Below are positions 14,637 to 23,672 of a DNA stretch of 64,000 bases, in pieces (position 1 is the first letter of the stretch; each line of letters begins with the position of its first letter). The stretch is taken from assembly GCF_018998565.1 (NCBI RefSeq), contig NZ_JAHNZO010000014.1, forward strand, positions 62,001 through 126,000, in the 5' to 3' direction. The DNA comes from Paenibacillus oleatilyticus. GTDB lineage: Bacteria > Bacillota > Bacilli > Paenibacillales > NBRC-103111. The notes beneath the pieces are model-generated. The model did not search any database, was not told the origin of the DNA, and saw nothing but the letters and a program-made list of their open reading frames with translations. A program made the translations under genes and the position numbers.

Positions 14637-15923
14637 ATGGCAATTATAGAAGTAGTCAAATTCGACGGGCCGCCCGATTTATTGGTATGGAAATATCCGA
14701 ATCAAGAACTAGGCACATGGACTCAACTGATCGTCAATGAAACCCAGGAGGCGCTGCTGTTCAAAGGCGGGGAGGCGCTTGACCTGCTCGGTCCTGGCCG
14801 GCATACGCTATCGACACAAAATATTCCGGTCCTTTCGTCCGTCGTCAATTTGCCGTTCGGAGGCAAGTCGCCGTTTACGGCGGAAATCTGGTTCGTGAAC
14901 AAGCTGCATAAGCTGGATCTGAAATGGGGGACGCCGACTCCGATTCAACTGCAGGAGCCCAAATATCACATGATGGTATCGGTCCGCGCGTTCGGTCAAT
15001 TAGGTATTCAGATCGAAGACACACGCAAGTTTCTGCTTAAGCTGGTCGGGACGCTTCCGGCGGTCGATCAGGCAGCGCTTGGCAAATATTTTCGCAGCAT
15101 CTTGATGATGAACATCAAGGAGCTCATTTCCGCTTATCTGGTACATAAAAAAATTAGCATTCTGGAAATCAACGCCTATATCTCCGAAATCTCCAAACAT
15201 ATGGAAAGTCGAATCGTTTCGATTTTTCAAGAGTACGGGATTCGTTTGGTCGGCTTCCAGATCGATTCCATTAATCTGCCCGAGGAAGATCCGGCCACGA
15301 AGCGGTTAAAGGAAGCGCTGGCGAAAAAAGCGGAAATGGACATTCTCGGCTTCTCCTACCAGCAGGAAAGAACCTTCAATACGTTGGAAAGCGCGGCGAA
15401 GAACGAAGGGAATCCGTCGGCCTTCTTGGGAGCGGGCATCGGTCTGGGGCTCGGTCAAGGCGTCGGTATGACGATTGGCGATTCGTTTTCGCGGTTGTCG
15501 GGACACATGGATGTGTCTGCTCCCGTTCAGACTTGTTCGAATTGCGGCACGAGCAATGCGCATGATTCCAGCTTCTGCAGAGGGTGCGGACAATCGCTCA
15601 AGCAGGGAGCTGCTTCCTCGGCCGTGGCCTGCCAAGCGTGCGGGCATTCCCTTCCGGCGGGATCGAAGTTTTGCCCGAACTGCGGCGATAAGTACCGTCC
15701 TTGTCCCCGCTGTCAAGCGGATAATCCGGAACAGGCGCTTCATTGTGCGAAATGCGGCGAGTCGCTGGGCGCTCCTTGTCCTCAGTGCGCGACGATGGTG
15801 GAGGCGGGATCGAAGTTTTGTCCGGAGTGCGGCAAAAGCATGGTGCTCACTTGCAGTCAGTGTCAGCAGGTCGTGCAGCCGGGGCAAAAGTTTTGTTTTG
15901 AGTGCGGGAATAAGTTAGGGTGA
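14637..15923 (+). CDS. SPFH-domain protein with C-terminal zinc ribbons (YdjI-like)
   Basis: The protein has 428 residues. Residues 1-240 form an SPFH/virion-core-like domain beginning MAIIEVVKFDGPPDLLVWKY, as in B. subtilis YdjI. A glycine-rich linker follows. The last 130 residues carry at least five CxxC zinc-ribbon knuckles (CSNCG, FCRGCG, CQACG, FCPNCG, CPRC, HCAKCG, CPQC, FCPECG, CSQC, FCFECG). The SPFH domain should assemble on membranes and the ribbons could bind partners. It heads an operon of five genes, whose last three members also end in zinc ribbons. Confidence 0.85.
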   Translation: MAIIEVVKFDGPPDLLVWKYPNQELGTWTQLIVNETQEALLFKGGEALDLLGPGRHTLSTQNIPVLSSVVNLPFGGKSPFTAEIWFVNKLHKLDLKWGTPTPIQLQEPKYHMMVSVRAFGQLGIQIEDTRKFLLKLVGTLPAVDQAALGKYFRSILMMNIKELISAYLVHKKISILEINAYISEISKHMESRIVSIFQEYGIRLVGFQIDSINLPEEDPATKRLKEALAKKAEMDILGFSYQQERTFNTLESAAKNEGNPSAFLGAGIGLGLGQGVGMTIGDSFSRLSGHMDVSAPVQTCSNCGTSNAHDSSFCRGCGQSLKQGAASSAVACQACGHSLPAGSKFCPNCGDKYRPCPRCQADNPEQALHCAKCGESLGAPCPQCATMVEAGSKFCPECGKSMVLTCSQCQQVVQPGQKFCFECGNKLG

Positions 15924-15936
15924 AAAGGAGCTTGAG

Positions 15937-16680
15937 ATGAATATGAATCGTTTGCCTGCCGTGGCCGCCAAATTGATGTTCGGCCTCATTGTCTTGGTAA
16001 CCGTAGCTGCCTTTTTCTTATGCCGTATGGAGGATTGGGGAACCGGACACTGGTGGACTTCCTTGATCTCCATCGTTCTTGCGGAAGCGGCTTGTTATTA
16101 CTGCGCAGTAGGTGAAGTGAAGCAAAACCGGCGCGGAGACGGGCTTCCCGCCTCCTTGACCTTCGTTACGATATCGCTGTTGTATGGAGCTGCCGCTATT
16201 TTTCATACGGTTTTCTTCTGGTTGACTTTACGGATTTCCCTGACCTCTTACGTGGTGATTGAAGTCATCACCGCCGCGGTTTGGGCGATCGGGATGGGGC
16301 TTGCCTATCATTTTACGAATGTTGTGCGGAATCAAGAGGACGATCAAAGAGCACAGATGCAGCTGATGAAGCAGATGAAGCTGGCACTCGACTCGGTAAG
16401 CTATGCGCTGGAAGAAGAGGAAATCGAGGAGCGCGAAGCGTTGAAAGCGGGGGTGCGGGAGCTGATCGAAAAAGTGAAGTACAGCGACCCGGTTTCCCAT
16501 CCTTCGATGATTCATATGGAGGAGAACTTGCTGTGGCAGATCAAGGAATTGGAACGCTGCGTCCGAGGGCTCAGTGATCAGGCGGGAGAGACGGGCAAGG
16601 TGGAAATGTCCCGCAAGCTTCTGCGCGATATCTCCGCCGACCTCGGCCGCAGAAACAGCCAGCTGATTACGCTGAAATGA
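15937..16680 (+). CDS. Membrane protein with cytoplasmic coiled-coil tail, SPFH operon
   Basis: The product has 247 residues. Four hydrophobic segments lie in the first 120 residues, followed by an acidic helical tail (DDQRAQMQLMKQMKLALDSV, EEEEIEEREALKAG) of about 110 residues. It begins 14 bases after the SPFH stop behind AAGGAGCTTG. I do not recognise the family. Its position suggests a membrane anchor or partner of the SPFH oligomer. Confidence 0.65.
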   Translation: MNMNRLPAVAAKLMFGLIVLVTVAAFFLCRMEDWGTGHWWTSLISIVLAEAACYYCAVGEVKQNRRGDGLPASLTFVTISLLYGAAAIFHTVFFWLTLRISLTSYVVIEVITAAVWAIGMGLAYHFTNVVRNQEDDQRAQMQLMKQMKLALDSVSYALEEEEIEEREALKAGVRELIEKVKYSDPVSHPSMIHMEENLLWQIKELERCVRGLSDQAGETGKVEMSRKLLRDISADLGRRNSQLITLK

Positions 16681-16731
16681 TCTTGATGAAAAAGTACACC
16701 AGCGAATACAAGAAGAGATGAGGGAACACGC

Positions 16732-17502
16732 TTGGACTTCGACGATAAACCTGCCATAAAAGGCGGGTGGATATTGCTGGCGTTCCTCTTGTTTTTTCCG
16801 TTGGGTCTTATTTTGGCAGCTATCCGATTGAGGAAGCATCGCGATCTGAGCTATCAAAAAGTATTGGAATGGAAAAATGCCGGGGTAACTCTTTTTACTT
16901 TATTTGGATTTTCTACGCTTCCCCTTTTTATCACCTTGTCCTTCGCTATCCAGGAGGAGAGGTTTTGGGTATTTTATCTGTCTTTTTTCGCCGCTATCCT
17001 GTTCTTGCTGCTGCCAGGGGGATTCATGCTGTGGAAGAGCGGGCAGAAACGCAAGCAGCTTTTTGCCCTATACGATCATTATCGTCATATCGTCGCAACG
17101 GAAGGAATTACTTCGATCCAGACGATCGCGGACATGACCAAGCAGAGGCCGGCGGTGGTTGCCAACGATTTGCGGCGCCTGATTTATCTTGGTGCGTTCC
17201 AGGATGCTTTTGTTGATATGCATTCAATGACCATCGTGATTAATCGGCCGGCAATGGACTTGTCCTCAAGACGTACTGCCGCAGTGGAGGAATTGGAAGG
17301 TTTGACCAAAGAGCTCAAAGGTGCCTACAAAGAGCTCTTGAACGAATACATGAAAATGAGCTCTTCGTCCAAACCGGCAGAGAAGCCGCTGCCAAAGAAG
17401 GTGGAATGTCCCGGCTGCGGTTCGTCTACCCTGCTGCAGCCCGGCCAAAGTGCTGCGTGCGCTTATTGCGACTCCCCTCTATCGTATCCGAAGAGCGGAT
17501 AG
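16732..17502 (+). CDS. Two-helix membrane protein with zinc ribbon, paralogue 1 of 3
   Basis: The protein has 256 residues from TTG 16732, five bases after GAGGGAA. It begins DFDDKPAIKGGWILLAFLLF; two N-terminal helices flank the block RLRKHRDLSYQKVLEW, and a second helix pair follows. The middle (YDHYRHIVATEGITSIQTIAD, then RPAVVANDLRRLIYLGAFQD) looks like a small winged-helix domain. The C-terminus is a zinc ribbon (CPGCGSSTLLQPG, CAYCDSPLSY). It is one of three tandem paralogues, and a function in envelope stress is inferred from the operon. Confidence 0.75.
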   Translation: MDFDDKPAIKGGWILLAFLLFFPLGLILAAIRLRKHRDLSYQKVLEWKNAGVTLFTLFGFSTLPLFITLSFAIQEERFWVFYLSFFAAILFLLLPGGFMLWKSGQKRKQLFALYDHYRHIVATEGITSIQTIADMTKQRPAVVANDLRRLIYLGAFQDAFVDMHSMTIVINRPAMDLSSRRTAAVEELEGLTKELKGAYKELLNEYMKMSSSSKPAEKPLPKKVECPGCGSSTLLQPGQSAACAYCDSPLSYPKSG

Positions 17503-17543
17503 AAGGCAGGTATTCAGTACACCAAGAGGGGGGCGGAAGCGAA

Positions 17544-18200
17544 TTGAATACGGACAAACCGGCGATAAACGGCGTGCTAGTGGTACTGGCTTTGGTTCTC
17601 TTTTTCCCGGCCGGTATCATTCTGTTCGTTATCCGTGTACGGAAGCATCGGGACTTGAGCTATCAAAAAATATATGATTGGGCAGTTGCGGGCACGGCGT
17701 TTTTGATTATGTTTCCTTTAATGCGCTTAATCTTCACGAATGAAATCAATCAACTATTTTTTCTTCTTCCGGGTGTATTTCTGCTAGTGATAAGCCAATG
17801 GAAGCGAAAGCGGCTGAATGCCCGGTACAAGCTCTATCGCAATATCATCATGGAGCAAGGGATCAAATCTATTCTCGGCATCGAGAAATTAATCAACCAG
17901 CGCCGGGGCGTGGTGATCAACGATTTGAAACGCATGATCGATCACGGCATGATTCCGCATGCTTCCATAAATATGTATTCGTTGACCCTTGTTTTCCATC
18001 AGAAAGGTTTTGTTGCCCGCGAGGGTACTGGCGATGGCCACATTCACGAGTGGGACAAGCCACTGCCTTTATACAAACCGTCGGAAAAACGATTGCCCAA
18101 GTCGGTGGAGTGCCATGGCTGCGGTTCGTCTACAATAGTGCGGCCTGGCGAGAGTAAAGCATGTCCTTATTGTGATTCCTTGCTAAGTTACCCGCAGTAA
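17544..18200 (+). CDS. Two-helix membrane protein with zinc ribbon, paralogue 2 of 3
   Basis: The protein has 218 residues from TTG 17544, about nine bases after GAGGGGGGCGG. A longer in-frame start at 17406 would overlap the upstream paralogue by 97 bases and break the shared N-terminus, so TTG is preferred. The protein keeps KPAINGV, RKHRDLSYQKIYDW, the winged-helix-like block RGVVINDLKRMIDHGMIPHA and a final ribbon (CHGCGSSTIVRPG, CPYCDSLLSY). It is the shortest and most divergent of the three. Confidence 0.75.
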   Translation: MNTDKPAINGVLVVLALVLFFPAGIILFVIRVRKHRDLSYQKIYDWAVAGTAFLIMFPLMRLIFTNEINQLFFLLPGVFLLVISQWKRKRLNARYKLYRNIIMEQGIKSILGIEKLINQRRGVVINDLKRMIDHGMIPHASINMYSLTLVFHQKGFVAREGTGDGHIHEWDKPLPLYKPSEKRLPKSVECHGCGSSTIVRPGESKACPYCDSLLSYPQ

Positions 18201-18240
18201 AATAGGCATGTCGAAGCATAAAAGAAATGAGGGAGCCTTC

Positions 18241-18945
18241 TTGAATTATGATCGTCCAGCCATAAGCGGCGTTGCGATAGCGCTGGGACTTATTTTATTT
18301 TTTCCGATCGGCTTCATTTTGCTGGCTGTCCGACTATGGAAGCACCGCGATTTGAGCTACCAGAAGGTCATTGACTGGAAAAACGCCGGCACGACGTTTC
18401 TGATTATTTTCATCCCGTTTATGATTTCGTTCTTGCTCCACTTGGCCGCAGGGAGCGATATTCAGTACTGGGTGATGGTATGGATTGTCCTCCTGGATTT
18501 GATTCCCGGTATATACATGCTGTGGAAGAGCGGGCAGCGGCGCAAGCAGCTTTTCGCCAGATATGACCATTATCGTCACCTCGTCTTGGTGCAGGGAGTA
18601 ACTTCCGTCCAAACCTTGGCGGAGACGACGAACCAGCGGCCGGCCGTCGTGGTTAACGACTTGCAGCGCATGATTTATCTCGGCGTGTTCCAGGATGCGT
18701 TCATCGACATGTACTCGATGTCCATTGTATTTAACCAATGGGCTCCGGCAGCCTCGATGGTGAATGTCAACGTGTCCGTGAACGGAGAGAGCTTCGTGCC
18801 GCAGCAGAGCAGGCCGCAGACGCCGCCCCCAACGCCCAAGACCGTGGAATGCCCTGGCTGCGGATCGTCCGCTCTGCTGCAGCCCGGCGAGAATAAAACA
18901 TGTCCTTATTGCGATTCCCCTCTGGCCTACCCGCAGCACGGATAG
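18241..18945 (+). CDS. Two-helix membrane protein with zinc ribbon, paralogue 3 of 3
   Basis: The protein has 234 residues from TTG 18241, five bases after GAGGGAG; an ATG at 18208 would add 11 residues with a poor site. It repeats the paralogues' plan: YDRPAISGV start, RLWKHRDLSYQKVIDW, the block RPAVVVNDLQRMIYLGVFQD, and a terminal ribbon (CPGCGSSALLQPG, CPYCDSPLAY). A longer linker with PQQSRPQTPPPTPK lies before the ribbon. The terminator at 18978 closes the operon. Confidence 0.75.
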   Translation: MNYDRPAISGVAIALGLILFFPIGFILLAVRLWKHRDLSYQKVIDWKNAGTTFLIIFIPFMISFLLHLAAGSDIQYWVMVWIVLLDLIPGIYMLWKSGQRRKQLFARYDHYRHLVLVQGVTSVQTLAETTNQRPAVVVNDLQRMIYLGVFQDAFIDMYSMSIVFNQWAPAASMVNVNVSVNGESFVPQQSRPQTPPPTPKTVECPGCGSSALLQPGENKTCPYCDSPLAYPQHG

Positions 18946-18977
18946 GAGCAAGCCTATATACGCGAAACGAGCGCTAG

Positions 18978-19008
18978 AGCATCGGCCTGAAGGCCGGTGC
19001 TTTTTTTC
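18978..19008 (+). terminator. Terminator of the SPFH operon
   Basis: AGCATCGGCC and GGCCGGTGCT pair around TGAA-type bases, with a run of seven T after them, 33 bases past the last stop of the operon. Confidence 0.85.
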
Positions 19009-19088
19009 GTGTGACTGCGGCCAGTCCATCCTGTGACGCTTTTATGACAGCATTCAAAGAAAGCGCTGCATAAAAAACGCAGCCCTCA

Positions 19089-19141
19089 TTGACCAAACCT
19101 TCCTTCGGAGCTATAATAAAAACAAATCGAAACGTTTCGAT
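19089..19141 (+). promoter_or_regulatory. Promoter and LacI-type operator of the oligosaccharide operon
   Basis: TTGACC (19089-19094), 17 bases and consensus TATAAT (19112-19117) predict a start near 19124. Immediately downstream, ATCGAAACGTTTCGAT (19126-19141) is a perfect 16-bp palindrome of the LacI/GalR type, covering +3 to +18. Its likely ligand is the regulator encoded 30 bases later. Confidence 0.8.
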
Positions 19142-19171
19142 AAATTTCGGATAGCTTTATCGGGGGGAACT

Positions 19172-20194
19172 ATGGTTACGATTAAAGACGTTGCAAAGCA
19201 TGCGGGAGTGGCGCTTTCGACCGCATCCTACGCACTCAGCGGAAGCGATAAAGTAAGTCCGAAAACCCGCGAATTGGTGCTGCAGGCAGCCAAGGAGCTG
19301 AATTACCAAAAGAACGGCTTCGCGATGGACCTCAAGCGCAAGTCGACGAAGACGATTCTGCTCATATTAAGCGATCTGTCGGGGCCTTATTACTCCGAGC
19401 TGATCCGTGGGACGCAGGAAGTCACGCTGTCCAACGGCTTCGATCTGATTGCGTGCAGCTCAGTCGGAGGGGCCGATTCGACGGCGTATAAATTTTTGCA
19501 GGAACGAAGAGTGGACGGCGCAATCGTGCTCGACCCGAACATCAGCGAGCATCTGCTGCGCGAATCGGCCCGGGAAGGCTGCCCGATCGTCGTGATGGAC
19601 CGTTACGTCGAAGGCGATTTCATTATGAATGTGGCAGCGGATAACGTTCAGGGCGGATACGAAGCAACCCGTTATCTTATGGACCAGGGACACCGCGATA
19701 TCGCCTGGATCGGGGGACCGAGCAATTCGCTGGGCAGCCAGCACCGTAAAGAAGGCTACTTGAAAGCGCTGCAAGAAGAAGGAATCGCCAATACGAAATG
19801 GATGCTGGTTGGCAATTTCACGGAAGAGGGCGGCTATCATTCGACCAAGGTGCTGCTCATGCAAGAAGAGCGTCCTACCGCCATCTTTTATGGCAATGAC
19901 GAAATGGCTATCGGCGGCTACAAGGCGCTTCGCGAATTCGGCCTAAGCGTGCCGGAGGACGTATCGATCGTCGGCTTCGACGATATTCAGGTGGCGGAAT
20001 ACTTGTCTCCTCCCTTAACGACGGTCCGGCAGCCCAAGTACGAAATGGGCACCATGGCCGCGCATCTCGTGTTTCAGGCGATGGGCGGCGAATACGTTAA
20101 CAAGTCGTATAAATTAAAAATCGAGCTGATCGAGCGCCTGTCCTGCCAGCCTCCTCGGCTTGCTCCGAATCGCGGGAAGGGGATGGAGACGTGA
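19172..20194 (+). CDS. LacI-family repressor of the oligosaccharide locus
   Basis: The product (340 residues) has an N-terminal LacI DNA-binding helix-turn-helix (TIKDVAKHAGVALSTASYAL), a hinge helix, and a periplasmic-binding-protein-like sensor domain with ILSDLSGPYYSELIRGTQE and AIFYGNDEMAIGGYKAL. It should bind the palindrome in its own promoter and be released by an oligosaccharide or phosphorylated sugar. The next permease gene overlaps its stop by four bases, so regulator and transporter are one transcript. Confidence 0.9.
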   Translation: MVTIKDVAKHAGVALSTASYALSGSDKVSPKTRELVLQAAKELNYQKNGFAMDLKRKSTKTILLILSDLSGPYYSELIRGTQEVTLSNGFDLIACSSVGGADSTAYKFLQERRVDGAIVLDPNISEHLLRESAREGCPIVVMDRYVEGDFIMNVAADNVQGGYEATRYLMDQGHRDIAWIGGPSNSLGSQHRKEGYLKALQEEGIANTKWMLVGNFTEEGGYHSTKVLLMQEERPTAIFYGNDEMAIGGYKALREFGLSVPEDVSIVGFDDIQVAEYLSPPLTTVRQPKYEMGTMAAHLVFQAMGGEYVNKSYKLKIELIERLSCQPPRLAPNRGKGMET

Positions 20195-21129
20195 ACACGT
20201 CAGTCGGAAACGTTTCGCTTACGAGGAGAATATTTGCGCACTGGGAGCTTTACCTGCTCTTGCTCCCGGGCGCGCTGTACTTCCTGATTTTCAAGTATGT
20301 GCCGATGTTCGGAATCATCATGGCTTTTCAGGAATACAGTCCGTTTCTCGGCGTGACGGGCAGCGAGTGGGTCGGCTTCCGGCACTTCGTCGATTTGTTC
20401 CAATACGATCAGTTTTGGCGGCTACTGCGCAACACGCTGCTGATCAGCTTTTATAATATCGTGTTTTACTTCCCGGCTCCGATCATCGTGGCGCTGCTGC
20501 TCAACGAGCTGGTGCGGGAATGGTTCAAGCGCACGATCCAGACGATCGTTTACCTGCCGCATTTTATATCCTGGGTTGTGGTCGGCTCGATCACGTATAT
20601 CCTGCTCAATACCGAAACGGGCTTGGTGAATCAGCTCATCGTCTCGTTCGGCGGCGAAGCGCATAACTTTCTGGCTGATCCCCATTCGTTCCGGACGATG
20701 ATTGTGCTCCAGAACATATGGAAGGAAGTCGGATGGGGGACCATTATCTTTTTGGCAGCGCTTTCTGGCGTGGATACACAGCTGTACGAAGCGGCGACTG
20801 TTGACGGCGCAAACCGCTGGCACAAGCTGTGGCATGTGACGCTGCCCGCGCTGCGCAGCACGATTCTGATTCTGCTCATTTTGCGGCTCGGCAACGTGCT
20901 GGATGTGGGCTTCGAGCAAATCTTCCTGATGCTCAACGATCTGGTGTATCCGGTCGGCGACGTGTTCGAGACGTTCGTTTATCGCGAAGGCATTGGCGGC
21001 GTAGGTCTCGGCGGCGGACGGTTCAGCTTCGGTGTCGCGGTCGGTCTGTTTAAATCGGTCGTCGGTCTCGTTTTGGTGCTTGGGGCGAATAAATTAGCCA
21101 AAAAATTCGGCGAAGAAGGCGTGTTCTAA
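20191..21129 (+). CDS. Carbohydrate ABC transporter permease (LplB-like)
   Basis: The product has 312 residues and six membrane segments, with the binding-protein-dependent transport signature (EAATVDGANRWHKLWHVTLP) at the loop that docks the ATPase. It matches the LplB/YtcP-type permeases of Paenibacillus. The start is GTG overlapping the regulator's stop codon. No ATPase is encoded in the locus, so a shared MsmX-type ATPase is expected. Confidence 0.9.
   Translation: MNTSVGNVSLTRRIFAHWELYLLLLPGALYFLIFKYVPMFGIIMAFQEYSPFLGVTGSEWVGFRHFVDLFQYDQFWRLLRNTLLISFYNIVFYFPAPIIVALLLNELVREWFKRTIQTIVYLPHFISWVVVGSITYILLNTETGLVNQLIVSFGGEAHNFLADPHSFRTMIVLQNIWKEVGWGTIIFLAALSGVDTQLYEAATVDGANRWHKLWHVTLPALRSTILILLILRLGNVLDVGFEQIFLMLNDLVYPVGDVFETFVYREGIGGVGLGGGRFSFGVAVGLFKSVVGLVLVLGANKLAKKFGEEGVF
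20205..20217. promoter_or_regulatory. Second LacI-type half-palindromic operator, inside the permease gene
   Basis: CGGAAACGTTTCG contains the 10-bp palindrome GAAACGTTTC, the same core as in the promoter operator, 1.08 kb downstream of it. It could serve as an auxiliary operator. Confidence 0.4.
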
Positions 21130-21146
21130 GGGGAGGGACTTGCACA

Positions 21147-22028
21147 ATGAACAGTAGAGCAACCTGGACGGACCGGATCGCCGACGCGGCGATCGCGCTT
21201 GTGCTCATCTTGCTTGCGCTCAGCTCGTTATTTCCATTCGTGTACATCTTGGCGACGTCGTTATCGCCGATGGAGCAGGTGCTGCGGGGCGGGATCATTT
21301 TATGGCCGGAGCGCTTCTCGTTCGATGCGTACAGCACGATTCTGGGCAACACCAATTTTGTCCGGTCGCTGTACATCACGGCGGTCACGACGATCGGAGG
21401 TACGTTTGTCAATCTGGCTCTGACGACCTTCATGGCGTATCCGCTTTCCAAGAAGACGCTGCCCGGCAGAGAAACGGTGCTGCTGCTCGTGACGATTACG
21501 ATCCTGTTCAGCGGCGGCATGATTCCGACGTATATCGTCGTCAACAAGCTCGGCCTGCTGGACAGCGTGTGGTCGCTCATTTTGCCCGGTGCGATCAGCG
21601 CATTCAACCTGATTATTCTGAAAAACTTCTTTCAGGGTATTCCTTCCGAGCTGGAGGAGGCCGGGAAAATCGACGGATGCCGCACCTTCGGCCTGCTGTT
21701 CCGAATCGTGCTGCCGCTGTCCATGCCGGCGCTGGCGACGTTTACGCTCTTCTATGCGGTCGGCAACTGGAACCAGTTTTTCAACGCGGTCCTCTACATC
21801 ACGAAGCCGGAGCTGTGGACCGTGCAGGTGTTCTTGCGGCAAATGATTTTCCAGGGCTCGACGCAGGATGTCATGGGGCAATCGGGCTTTTCGGGCGGGC
21901 AGGACATTCTTCCCGTCACGATTCAGATGGCGGCGATTGTCGTCTCGACGCTTCCGATTCTGGTGGTGTATCCGTTTCTGCAAAAGCATTTTGCCAAAGG
22001 CGTGCTTCTCGGCTCCGTGAAGGGATGA
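21147..22028 (+). CDS. Carbohydrate ABC transporter permease (LplC-like)
   Basis: The protein has 293 residues and six membrane segments. The docking-loop signature is EEAGKIDGCRTFGLLFRIVLP, the usual MalG-type EAA loop of the second permease. It starts 17 bases after the first permease behind GGGGAGGG. Together they form the inner-membrane channel of the oligosaccharide importer. Confidence 0.9.
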   Translation: MNSRATWTDRIADAAIALVLILLALSSLFPFVYILATSLSPMEQVLRGGIILWPERFSFDAYSTILGNTNFVRSLYITAVTTIGGTFVNLALTTFMAYPLSKKTLPGRETVLLLVTITILFSGGMIPTYIVVNKLGLLDSVWSLILPGAISAFNLIILKNFFQGIPSELEEAGKIDGCRTFGLLFRIVLPLSMPALATFTLFYAVGNWNQFFNAVLYITKPELWTVQVFLRQMIFQGSTQDVMGQSGFSGGQDILPVTIQMAAIVVSTLPILVVYPFLQKHFAKGVLLGSVKG

Positions 22029-22122
22029 GCAGCATCGGCGATTGGGTTCACGAACGGCGCTGCGGCGCGGTTCTGAGCATATAGGTTATGGCGTTACGAA
22101 CACATAAAACGGAGGGGTTCAC

Positions 22123-23643
22123 ATGAAAGTATCGGGAAAACGGTGGAAACAAATCTCGTCCTTGGCCCTTGTTACAGCTTTGGTTGCGGTGACCGGCTGC
22201 GGCGACAAATCGGGCGGTACAGGGAAAGAGGGCGCAGCATCCGGGGATTCCGGGAAAAAGCAGAAGATCAGCATGATGTACCCGCTATACGGCAATCCTC
22301 CGCAAAAGACGGAAGTATGGAAAAAGATGGAGGAAGCGGTCGGGATCGAATACGAATCCATGGCGATTCCTTCGGCGCAATATCCGGAAAAGCTGAAAGC
22401 GTCCATTGCCGCCAACAGTCTGCCGGACATTACGCATTACATGTCCTTCCCGGACCCGAACTTTACGCAATATGCGAAGCAAGGGGCTTTCCTGCAGCTC
22501 GATGACTATATTAAAGATACGAAAAATCTGAAAAACTTGCCGCAGTCGATGTGGGATTTCATCAAAATCGACGGCAAAACGTACGGAATTCCGCGTCCGG
22601 CGCAGATGGAGAGGGCCGTCGTGATCCGCAAGGATTGGCTGGATAACCTCGGTCTGCCGATCCCGAAGACGCTGGACGAGTTTTATGATACGGCGGTTAA
22701 GTTTGCCAAGAACGACCCTGACAAGAACGGCAAGGAAGATACGGTCGGCATCGTGCTGAACCAGACGCTCGGCTATCACCTGGACCCGGTCTTCATGGCG
22801 TTCGATACCGGCAACGGCTGGCGCAAAATGGAGGACGGCACGCTGATGAACTCCGCCATTACGCCGCAGCGCAAGGAAGCGCTGATGTGGCTGGCGAAGC
22901 TGTATAAAGACGGCGGTATCGATAAAAACTTCACCGTCATGAAGGACAACCAGATGTGGGAGACGCTGGAAAGCGGTAAGGCCGGGATCTTCTTCGGCGC
23001 CCAGACGAGCGACTACAGCCGGTTTGTGACGAATCTGAAGAAGGTCGATCCGAAGGCCGAGCTGATCATGATCGCTCCGCCGGTAGGCAAGGACGGCAAA
23101 ACCGGATTCCCGGATGGCGTCGGCATGTTCGGACAGTTCGTGCTGCCGGCCAACATCTCCAAGGAGAAGGCGAAAAAGGCGATCGAGCTGCTCGATTGGC
23201 AGGCGGGGCAAGAAGCCCATTTGCTTCGCAAGGTGGGCGTCGAAGGCGTTCACCATAAGAAAAATGCCGATGGCACCATCGAGATGATCGGCGACAAATA
23301 TGCCCAGGACGGCATCGCTTATCTGATCTGGAACGTGCCGAACGATCCGCTCGTCTCCGTTCCGCTGAGCGCTCCGAAAGACATTCAGGAAGCGGTGAAG
23401 AACAACTTGACCGTCGTATCCAAGCTTGGCGTGGTCAGCCCGGCCGTCGCTTATATGCCGTCGACCAACGTTTCGAAAAACTTCGCCGATCTGGATCAAC
23501 TGATGCGCGGGCTTTCCGTGAAGATGGTCATTGGCGAAGCGACCGACAAGGATTTCGACAAGTTCGCCGCAGAGTGGAACAAGCGGGGCGGCGAAGCTTG
23601 GACGAAGGAAGTCAACGAATGGTATAAGCAGCAGAAAAAATAA
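22123..23643 (+). CDS. Extracellular sugar-binding lipoprotein (LplA-like)
   Basis: The product (506 residues) has a lipoprotein signal peptide with VTGC as lipobox and a Gly/Ser/Lys spacer after Cys27, so it is tethered to the outer face of the membrane. The body is a family-1-type solute-binding protein (MYPLYGNPPQKTEVWKKM at the start, RPAQMERAVVIRKDWLDNLG later). It starts behind a GGAGGGG site after a 94-base gap. It should deliver oligosaccharide to the two permeases. Confidence 0.9.
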   Translation: MKVSGKRWKQISSLALVTALVAVTGCGDKSGGTGKEGAASGDSGKKQKISMMYPLYGNPPQKTEVWKKMEEAVGIEYESMAIPSAQYPEKLKASIAANSLPDITHYMSFPDPNFTQYAKQGAFLQLDDYIKDTKNLKNLPQSMWDFIKIDGKTYGIPRPAQMERAVVIRKDWLDNLGLPIPKTLDEFYDTAVKFAKNDPDKNGKEDTVGIVLNQTLGYHLDPVFMAFDTGNGWRKMEDGTLMNSAITPQRKEALMWLAKLYKDGGIDKNFTVMKDNQMWETLESGKAGIFFGAQTSDYSRFVTNLKKVDPKAELIMIAPPVGKDGKTGFPDGVGMFGQFVLPANISKEKAKKAIELLDWQAGQEAHLLRKVGVEGVHHKKNADGTIEMIGDKYAQDGIAYLIWNVPNDPLVSVPLSAPKDIQEAVKNNLTVVSKLGVVSPAVAYMPSTNVSKNFADLDQLMRGLSVKMVIGEATDKDFDKFAAEWNKRGGEAWTKEVNEWYKQQKK

Positions 23644-23672
23644 TTTTTAGCGATAAGGCGGGGCGGTAGCGC

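Noticed and set aside
22285-23499. 404-codon antisense frame across the sugar-binding protein gene
   Set aside because: Shadow of the real gene; no start signals and unnatural composition.
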